A stretch of 64,000 nucleotides of DNA from positions 13,548,652-13,612,651 of the forward strand of contig NW_024736071.1 of the NCBI RefSeq assembly GCF_018991925.1. The letters run 5' to 3'. A program made the translations under genes and the position numbers. Source of the stretch: Homarus americanus. Taxonomy: Eukaryota > Arthropoda > Malacostraca > Decapoda > Nephropidae. The notes beneath the pieces are model-generated. The model saw nothing but the letters and a program-made list of their open reading frames with translations, did no database searches and had not been told where the DNA came from. Below, piece by piece: positions 56,601 to 64,000 of this stretch. Every line of letters starts with the position of its first letter. Position 1 is the stretch's first letter.

Positions 56601-57060
56601 CCCACTTTCCACTGAATACGTACGTCATTTCAGCAAAAATATTAGTTCCATATTTTCAAAAATAAATAGTAGTTTTGCTGAAATGTGATGTATTTCAATG
56701 TAAATTAGGATAAACTTCATGACGAAAACAAAAGACTTTACCTAACCTTCCGATGTTCAAGAGATGTTACTCGTTTTTTTAATAGTTTTTCGGTTAAAAT
56801 ACTGTTATATCAGTGATATTCTATTCATACTGTGGTTGATATAATACATTTACGGAATGTAATATTTTTTGCTGAAATGAGGTACGTATTACAGTGGAAA
56901 GTGGGATAAAATTGTGACGAAAACAATGACTTTCGCTTTCTTTCGTTCAAAAGATATTACCGTAATCGCTTTTCGAATGGTTTTCAGTTAAAAAACTATT
57001 GTATTACAATAGCATTCCCTCCTAATTGACTTGAATAAATACTTGAATGGAAATATACAA
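53647..57060 (-). mobile_element. Tigger/pogo-like element, family 3 relative (copy b), broken
   Basis: The left end CCGTATATACCTGTGTGTAG resembles the family 3 ends. It carries a minus-strand transposase pseudogene (55653-54328). A module of about 190 bp occurs three times, at 54110-54300 and 56860-57050 in one orientation and 56430-56640 in the other. The right end could not be located, so the right border is a guess. Confidence 0.55.
54328..55653 (-). pseudogene. pogo/Tigger-type transposase, frameshifted
   Basis: Starts MDSRRKFTAMFKLRVIEYAE at 55653 and parallels the transposase at 31662 along its whole length. A small deletion in the helix-turn-helix region (near 55545) shifts the frame. 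A long open part follows (RQNGYGVSRGSIRI, GNMDETPMNFD with the first catalytic Asp), then a TAA after GGIQIWLK and a second shift near 54850. The last frame has LLVWDMFRSQL and TSLVQPLDVSINKPF with the other two Asp residues and an acidic C-terminus ending DFDGF. All catalytic residues are present, but the gene is broken in at least two places. Confidence 0.85.
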
Positions 57061-57289
57061 TATTTTTGTTGAAACTACCCGCGTTTCACTGTAAAGTGTC
57101 GTACTAATAAATGGTAAACAAGTTTATAGGACGTAGTGTTTTTACTGAAGGTAAATAATGGGACCTAGCGAACCTAAATGGCCCTAGAGCGGGCACAGTC
57201 ATGTATGCGTCGCATATTCTTATAGATTGTGCTGCCAGGCGTACGTTATCTAGTGAATTTAGTCAGTTTTGTACAATAACAATGGACCT
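57061..57289. other. Short spacer, no gene seen
   Basis: Nothing recognised between the broken family 3 element and the palindromic units that follow. Confidence 0.3.
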
Positions 57290-58215
57290 AAGATGCAAAC
57301 CTGTATTGTACATGTACTAAATGATTACGGTACTAAAATTGTTATGTCTATGGCAAATATAGCTTGTTTATACAAGAATCCCTCCAATGTAAGTTATATT
57401 CACCCAGGTCGTTTGGGTGGCAAATTATGAGAAGAGCTTAGTCACTCTTAAGTAATGATAAATAAACACGGCGGCCTTCAGCGCCAACTGTCAAATCTTA
57501 TCTCAAATAAATAAACAAACAAACGCCAGACATTGTCACCTCACCTTACCCCCCCCCCCCCTTTCTTCCCACCCTCCTTGTGTTCCCAGACAAAAGATTG
57601 GTGATTTATTTATGTTTATTTTATATAATATCTCAGACTAAAGTTAGGATAATATAATATGCTTTGCTGAAATCCTTGCAAGACAGAGATTAATTTGAAT
57701 ATAAGCGTCATATATTTTGCTCAAGATATAAAAAATGTAGTACATTAGTGTACAATACTGTACAGTAGTACATTTTATAAAAAGTTTTTCAACTGTATTT
57801 TTGGGTAGATTTGCATAAATTTTTTCATTTATTTTCATCCATTTACACGCACACACCATACTAAAATAAACATAATAGAAATAAATGGCCTTAGTGCAAA
57901 GCTGGAGTGCACATGTACTAATTTGATTACGGTACTAAAATTGTTATGTCTAGTGCGAATTACAACATGTTTATATTCAAATAAATCAGTATCTTACAAG
58001 AATTCCAGCAATGTTAATTATATTCTCCTAGGTCATATCACTGGCATTTTAAAATGAGAGAAGCTTAGTAGGAATGTTAAATAAACACACAGAGACCTTT
58101 GGCTCAAACTTATCCCCTCAACCCCCCCCCCCCACCCCCTCGCGGACTGGCTGGCTCCGTCAGTCCCTCCCTCCCTCCCCCCAGCCTTTTAGGCTTACAG
58201 TTTTTATGTTATATA

Positions 58216-59650
58216 CCATATTTTTCGGCTTAAATGACGCACTTTTTATGACAAAAATATACCTCGAAAATTACCATGCGTCTTCCAGGACATGAGTCGA
58301 TGAGTTGTAGCAGAGGTTTTTGAAGTCAGCCCCTTACAAAGACTGTTACCTCATTACAGTACTTAACAATTACAAGTATTATCTATACAGTACTATAAAA
58401 CTATTGATTTAACTAATATTGTTGATATATTGCAAAAAAAACCCAAATAATAAACCCTTGCTGCTGTGTGGTTTGTTTACTAATGGCAGTGGTGCGGCAG
58501 CGCCATCTATTGAGGAATTGCTAAAGGTTGTCTGCTGGTCTCAAATGCAGGAATGTTTGTTACTTTATATGTAGGCTCTCATATTTGGACACCTATTTAC
58601 AGTAGGCTCTCATATTTGGATACCCATTTAGACTGTAAAAACCCCACAAAATTAAAATCTTCCAAATTTAAATACAACTTCGTCGTCCAAGTAAAAACAC
58701 ACACACAACAACATTGGCTGTCCTTATGCTTTCAACTTTACTACCACTGGTGGGTAGAATTTTTTTTTAATTCAGAAACTTTAATTAAAATATATATGCA
58801 CAGTAAATAAGTGTTGCTTTCATATTCTTGTGTAGAGTAATAGATGATATGTTTACACATGTGCTCACTTACATACACGATCTCACTTTTTTTTACCCTT
58901 AATTGTTAGCTACTTCCATTGTTCCATTTATTAACATTAAATAACATTACTTAAAACAACCATATTAATTTTTCCACATTAATTTTAATACAGCTACAAT
59001 GGAGTACTTATTTTCTTCAGTTTTATAATTATGTAGAACCAATCAGTCACTGGTTTTGCAAAAAAAAACGAGTTGTTTTTTACTTTTATTTTGTTTTTAA
59101 ATAGATTTTTTTGTTTTATATAGACGTTGATATACATGTTTACATTTGCTTACCTTCTACTGTTGGAAAATATTTCCCGTCGTTGTCATACCGACAAAAA
59201 CAAGAGAAAGAATGTAAACACTACAGCCCCTAAGATGTGGAGGTGACCAGGTGTATAAAGTGAGTGCTGTATTAAAGATTTCACCTTCTTATACAGATTT
59301 TTTTTTTAAATTGATGAAAATGATGACTGATAAGCAGTTCTAAGTGATGATATTCAAAGAGGTGTGTGTACTTGTGCCAAAAGGGCTGTATATCAAGCAA
59401 CGGTTTCACTGGTGTAGGTATTAGGCAGCTCATGTACCAAACAAGGAGGTACTACCGTCTGGGAAGATATTGGAAGCATAATGTATTGTCTAATGGTAGA
59501 CTCTGCTGCTATGTGACCCCAAGTCCCAGGTTGATGATCTGACTTTCTGCAGGGTCTCAATTGTTTCTCTTACTTTGACAACACACCATACATACAGGTA
59601 TATTGTTTCTCACTCTTGATATTTTTTTTTCACTTTTGTATTTCTTTATT

Positions 59651-59681
<31 letters not shown>

Positions 59682-59685
59682 TTAC

Positions 59686-59745
<60 letters not shown>

Positions 59746-59889
59746 CATTATTATTATTATTACATTTTCGTCCCCTAGGCCCCAATGTGGCTCGGTGACC
59801 TGTGCCCAGGTGGGCTAAAACCCGTAATTTTTTTTTTTTAGAATTTCATTTCCAAAATCAGGGTGCGTCTTCCAAGCCGAAAAATACGG
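58216..59889. mobile_element. Family 3-type MITE with nested SINE
   Basis: TA-flanked, 1674 bp, ends CCATATTTTTCGGCTTAAAT and, from the right, CCGTATTTTTCGGCTTGGAA, both followed by GACGCAC. It sits in a family 2 palindromic unit, interrupting TATATAATATCTCAGAC. It encodes no transposase, and a SINE occupies its right part. Confidence 0.8.
59416..59838 (+). mobile_element. SINE with internal ATT array and LINE-like tail (copy 5)
   Basis: The clearest copy in plus orientation: head from about 59416 (AGGAGGTACTACCGTCTGGG, TTGTCTAATGGTAGAC), AT-rich segment, a long ATT array (59647-59760), then the tail (TAGGCCCCAATGTGGCTCGG, GACCTGTGCCCAGGTGGGC) and an oligo-T-rich end. Tail and head lie on the two sides of the microsatellite. 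Confidence 0.78.
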
Positions 59890-60928
59890 TAATATCTCAG
59901 ACTAAAGTTAGGAGATTATAATTTGCATTGCTGGAATCCTTGCAAGACAGCCAATAATTTGAATATAAACGTCATATATTTTGCTCAAGAGATAAATATT
60001 GTTGTACATTAGTGTACAGTACTATAGTACATTTTATAAAAATGTTTTTCAACTGTATTTTTGTGTAGATTTACATAGATTTCTTCATTTATTTTCATCC
60101 ATTTACACGCACACACCATGCTAAAAGAAACATAATAGAAATAAATGACCTTAGTGCAAAGCTGGAGTGCACATGTACTAATTTGATTATGGTACTAAAA
60201 TTGTTTTGTCTAGTGCAAATTATAGCATGTTTATATTCAAATTAATCAGTATGTCACAAGAATCCCAGCTACGTTAATTATATTCACCTAGGTCATTTCA
60301 CTGGCTTTTTATAAGAGAGAAGCTTAGTCACTTAGGAACTGATAAATATACACGCGTTAGACCTGGGCCTGTGCCAACTGTCAAACGTACTACCTCCCCT
60401 CCCCCCACGCCCCCTCGCTCGCTCCCACACTCTCTCTCCCCCATCTGCCCGGCGTTGCTGGAATCCTTGTAAAACGGTGAATAATTTTAATATAAACGTC
60501 GTGTATTTTGCACAAGAGATAAAAATTAATCACCTGTATCACGTTATAGTAGTGATTTAAGAGTAAAAGTGTATATGTATGTATTAGTATTCCACATACA
60601 CGTAAGTATGAATACAAAGTTTATGTGATGATCGGACAACGTCCATTTCAGTTAACGTCACGTTTCCAAGAATGTATCTAGGACGTTAACCGGTGCATGA
60701 ATGTATTTAAAATAATCACAATCTTATAAGAATTCCAGCAATGTAAATATATTCTGGCCGGGTAATTTGTATGAATTTTATGAGCTAAAACAAATATCTT
60801 CAGTAAATAAACAGATTATACTCACCCGCGTAAATGACCAAATTTACTGCGTAATTAAAGCATTTCATTTTGGTAAGGCACCGCGGAAATGACCAAACGC
60901 GTAAACAAAAACCGCGTAAAACCAGACT

Positions 60929-60932
<4 letters not shown>

Positions 60933-60992
<60 letters not shown>
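60933..60992. repeat. (TA)n microsatellite
   Basis: A TA array between the end of a family 2 derivative and the start of the next TIR element at 60993. Confidence 0.95.
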
Positions 60993-60995
<3 letters not shown>

Positions 60996-61079
60996 GTTGA
61001 CAATCCTTTATCAGAAATCCTTGTGGCCAGAGGCATTTCGGTTTTCTGAATTTTTCGGTTTTCAGAATGGTTAGGGTTT

Positions 61080-61145
61080 TTTTTTTTAATGTGTATTAGC
61101 CCACCCGGGCATAGATCACTGACCCACATTGGGGCCTGGGGGATC
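61080..61145 (-). repeat. SINE/LINE tail module
   Basis: Contains TTAGCCCACCCGGGCATAG and CCCACATTGGGGCCTGGGGG on the plus strand; an oligo-T run precedes it. Confidence 0.8.
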
Positions 61146-61429
61146 GAAAATAAAATAAAAATTATAATAATAATATCAATTCATAGGTCTAGGTCATGTT
61201 TCTCACTTTTGATCTTTTTTTCATTCTTGTATTTCTTTACTGTATTATTATTATTTTATTATTTCAGTATTATTATTATTCATTTTATTATTATATTTTA
61301 TTATTATTATTGTAATCATTATTATTACTGTACTTGTACTATCATTACATGTTGACAACCCTTTATACAGCAGCTCTAAAACCGAAAGTTTTTGTGGAGC
61401 ATTTTTTTTTTTTTTTTTTTTTTTTTTAC

Positions 61430-61490
61430 AGGGATTATCCCACCCAGGCATAGATCACTGACCCACATCAGGGCCTGGGGGGCGAAAATG
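61430..61490 (-). repeat. SINE/LINE tail module
   Basis: Contains CCCACCCAGGCATAGATCAC and CACATCAGGGCCTGGGGGGC on the plus strand, after an oligo-T run. Confidence 0.8.
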
Positions 61491-61625
61491 TAATAGTAAT
61501 ACTAATTATAATAATAATAATAATAATTATAATAATACTTGTAATTATTCATAGTAAATACAAATTTTAATTAAAAAATACACCAAAATAAAATAATAAT
61601 GATAACAATAATACTGTATAAATAA

Positions 61626-61667
<42 letters not shown>

Positions 61668-61799
61668 GAAATACAAGAATGAAAAGAAGATAAAAAGTGA
61701 GTAACATGACCTAGACCTATGAATTATTATTATTACCTGTATTATTATTATTATTATTATAATTATTATTATTATTATTATTATTATTATAATTATTAT

Positions 61800-61870
61800 T
61801 ATATTTTCACCCCCCAGGCCCCAATGTGGGTCAGTCACTTGTGCCCAGATGGGTTAATAAAAAATAAAAA
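61800..61870 (+). repeat. SINE/LINE tail module
   Basis: Contains CCCCCCAGGCCCCAATGTGG and CTTGTGCCCAGATGGG followed by an A-rich end, in plus orientation after an ATT array (61740-61800). Confidence 0.8.
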
Positions 61871-61979
61871 AAAATAACCATTCTGAAAACCGAAAATTTC
61901 CGAAATCCGAAATGCCTCTGGTCCCAAGGATTTCGGATAAGGGATTGTCAACCTGTATTATTATTACCATTACTATTAT

Positions 61980-62052
61980 ATTTTCACTTCCCAGGCCCCG
62001 ATGTGGGTCAGTTACCTGTGCCGGGTGGGCTAATAACAAAAAAAAAAAAAAA
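61980..62052 (+). repeat. SINE/LINE tail module
   Basis: Contains CCCAGGCCCCGATGTGGGTC and TGTGCCGGGTGGGC followed by an oligo-A run, in plus orientation. Confidence 0.8.
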
Positions 62053-62121
62053 TTGCTCCACAAAAAAACTTTCGGTTTTCAGAGCTTTTCGGTTTTTGGA
62101 ATTTCGGATAAGGGGTTGTTA

Positions 62122-62909
62122 ACCGAAACCATTGTTTCAATGGGTTTTTGGGTAATTGGTTCCAGCTCACCAAAAATTTCCTAAATTCAACAAAAATGGT
62201 AAAAAAGTTCACTTACTTTGAGGTGTGTATGTAGAAGGCTCCTGGATGATGATGATGATGATGATGGGAATTACAATGGGGGTGGAGGAGAAGGAAGAAG
62301 AGAAGGCATTGGGGTGGAAGAGAAGTCACCCCATGGCACCATTTCACCCATAAAATTTTAGTTCTCTTGGTGTATTTCAAGATTATTTTCTTTAAATCAA
62401 CACTGTACTGCATTATATATTGTCAATATGTAAAATATATTTCAAAATGACCAATAATTTGCTTGGAAACACAGAAAAAAGCATTTAGTTGAAGAGAGTC
62501 TCAAGCAAGATGTTACCTCCAGTGAAAACAGAGAGACTAACGCCTGTTTGCTGTGTTAAGAGGCTGGATGCTGCGCTTTAAACTAGTCACTTTACCTTCA
62601 ATTATGTTCAATAATTGTTAAAATGACTAAAAAATTGAATATTAAACTTTTAAAATTATTGAATAGTATAAACTTCTTGATATTTACTAAAATAGTTAGG
62701 AATTTAAGCCCTAGAACCGATTAATGTATTGGCGGACTGATACTAAAGCTGGTTGCCCGGCCAGTGCAAGCGAAAACATGTTGAGGTCGGTTCGTAAGAA
62801 ATTCGTTAACCGAATTTTTGTTCGTTAACCGAATTGAAGATCCTTATGGAAGGCAGTTCGTTAACCGAAATTTCGTTAACCGAGGCGTTCGTTAAACGAG
62901 GGGTCACTG
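62122..62909 (-). mobile_element. Tigger-like MITE, family 1 (copy h, reversed, one end missing)
   Basis: Reversed relative to copy g and of the same subfamily. Its terminus at 62909 (CAGTGACCCCTCGTTTAACG when reversed) is intact with TA beside it, but the other terminus is missing; the element begins about 50 bp inside, fused to pair B through the shared word GTTAACC. Confidence 0.8.
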
Positions 62910-63648
62910 TATACACACATATATATACATACAGTATACAAAATAAATATGATCTATGCACTATATGGCTGTGGTAGTGACAAACTGCTTGCCATTCTTG
63001 CTCTGCTTTCCTAATTTTGTTACCTTGCTACCATCACTCACTAACAGTTTCACTATAACTGCTTGATAATCCTTCGACGTAAAAAGAAGTTTCCTCATCT
63101 CCCAGATATTTCCCATGATAATGAACCTTGTGAGGCATGTTGTTACTGCTTGAATGAATTTGAAAATTTCAAATATTTTTCCGAGTACAGTATTACAACA
63201 AACACATTACTGTACAGACACTTGAAATCACTTGAAAAACTATTTCACTGTAAAACATCATTTTAGATGTACAGTGTTCCAAATGTGGAGGGTTTAAGAG
63301 TTAAATGGACAGAGATATAACCTACCAGCTTGGCTGACCAGAGAAGACTGGTAAATGATTGACCCATGCTTATCTCCACCCATGTGGTGGTACTTTCTGG
63401 AAGCTTGCCTGGTAAGATCATGCAGTCGTCAATGACGCATGAAAAGTTTACGCAAATATTTTGAAAACATTTTTGGTGAACTTTTAAAAGTTTTGCAATG
63501 CGATTTGTGTCACTTATGCAGTTAGTGCTACCCAGTAATATGACACAATTTGCGTTGTGGTGCGCTAGAGGGTTAATTTTGCATATGAGTGGAAGCTGTG
63601 TATTTTTACTAGTACAATTCTAATTTATTAATTGTTTTTTTTTTTCAG
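62910..63648. other. Upstream region of COPA, no gene seen
   Basis: Likely COPA 5' flank or first intron. A 67-codon frame at 63063-63266 has no recognisable family. It ends in a T-rich tract and the acceptor TTTTTTTTTTTCAG (AG at 63647-63648). Confidence 0.45.
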
Positions 63649-63656
63649 AAGTGTGA

Positions 63657-63755
<99 letters not shown>

Positions 63756-63873
63756 TAAGACACTATACAAAGTTTTCTTCTTTGGTTTTATGTTCAGAAG
63801 AGTACAATATTACTTTAGCTTCCTGTAAAGGTAAGTTTAATTCTCCTGACTTTATTGGAGGCAGTACAAATTA

Positions 63874-64000
63874 CAGTGAGAAACGCGTAAAGTGAACAAC
63901 ATAACATATGGGATTAATTGAAATAGAGACCAGGCCGACCCCCAAACTCCACTTTTTCCCGACACAATACGTACGTTTTACTAAAAATAACATCTTAACT
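63874..64000 (-). mobile_element. Tigger-like family 2 fragment in COPA intron
   Basis: From GAGAAACGCGTAAAGTGAAC onward it matches the inside of the family 2 left flank at 33650-33770 (ACATAACATATGGGAT, CCCCAAACTCCACTTTTT). The terminal repeat itself is degenerate here, and the element runs off the window. Confidence 0.65.

Larger units (their letters stand above)
57290..60932 (-). mobile_element. Family 2-related Tigger derivative with several palindromic units
   Basis: Units related to those of family 2 occur at about 57290-57450, 57625-58060 (interrupted at its right by a MITE), 59892-60330 and 60450-60790. They share words such as CTCAGACTAAAGTTAGG, GCATTGCTGGAATCCTTGCA and CAAGAATTCCAGCAATG. 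The right end (ACCGCGTAAAACCAGACTCA) is the mirror of the family 2 variant at 38999 and abuts a TA array. The left end was not found. Confidence 0.6.
60993..61955. mobile_element. Tigger-like element, family 5 (pair A)
   Basis: Inverted ends of about 80 bp: CAGGTTGACAATCCTTTATC at the left, mirrored as CAGGTTGACAATCCCTTATC at 61955, followed inward by GGCATTTCGG-type sequence on both arms; TA flanks at both sides. The sequence resembles what I recall of mammalian MER2-type Tigger ends. The interior is filled with SINE tail modules and AAT/ATT arrays. Confidence 0.75.
61348..62124. mobile_element. Family 5-related inverted repeat (pair B), overlapping pair A
   Basis: The left arm (61348-61404: GTTGACAACCCTTTATACAG, then AAAACCGAAAGTTTTTGTGG) is mirrored at 62048-62124 (ACTTTCGGTTTTCAGAGC, ATTTCGGATAAGGGGTTG). 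The left arm lies inside pair A and the right arm outside it, so the two inverted pairs interleave. The right arm ends at a junction with a family 1 MITE. Confidence 0.6.

Noticed and set aside
59557..59818. Poly-Ile and poly-Leu frames
   Set aside because: Products of the ATT array inside a SINE.
63063..63266. A 67-codon frame with several Cys residues upstream of COPA
   Set aside because: Too short, no family recognised, no splice sites in phase with COPA; possibly a transposase relic but not supportable.

Overview
This 64 kb window looks like nuclear DNA of an arthropod, most probably a decapod crustacean. That is an inference from AT-rich, intron-rich, strongly transposon-loaded sequence, short TTAGG-type tracts and the style of the host proteins; nothing here fixes the species. 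No bacterial genes, CRISPR arrays, rRNA or convincing tRNA genes were seen.

Three host genes can be supported. (1) A plus-strand gene I do not recognise has at least three exons (10989-11277, 22029-22182, 25675-26990) whose reading frames join exactly across both introns to give 586 residues; its 3' end is unresolved. (2) A complete minus-strand gene of four exons (48732 down to 36614) encodes a 260-residue GADD45GIP1/CRIF1 (mitochondrial large-subunit protein mL64) with perfect phase at every junction. (3) The first coding exon of COPA (coatomer alpha, 63675-63754) lies on the plus strand at the right edge, and the gene continues outside the window.

Most of the remaining sequence is transposable elements, often nested. 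From left to right: a TA array and a SINE (1-655); LINE fragments, including a CR1-like element (2640-5725) broken by two DNA-transposon insertions; a solo LTR inside a GGT/GAT microsatellite (5912-6650); dispersed repeats (8.2-10.9 kb). Intron 1 of the unknown gene (11.3-22 kb) holds three LINE families, a Tc1-like element and several Tigger-like MITEs. Intron 2 holds two more MITEs. From 27.5 to 35.8 kb there are a Tigger derivative with tandem palindromic units and a 6.2 kb Tigger-like element with a nearly open transposase, itself hit by a solo LTR, a SINE and another Tigger derivative. The introns of GADD45GIP1 (36.9-48.5 kb) contain a run of short TA-flanked MITEs, a MITE inside a MITE, a SINE and two LINE fragments. 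Between GADD45GIP1 and COPA (48.7-63.6 kb) lie a fold-back element, a broken second Tigger transposase, and a four-layer nest of Tigger, MITE, SINE and microsatellite.

The host genes are unrelated in function (mitochondrial translation, Golgi vesicle coat, unknown) and independently oriented. The dominant theme is a pogo/Tigger radiation: at least eight terminal-inverted-repeat families, nearly all flanked by TA, plus a SINE whose 3' tail matches the tail of a resident LINE.
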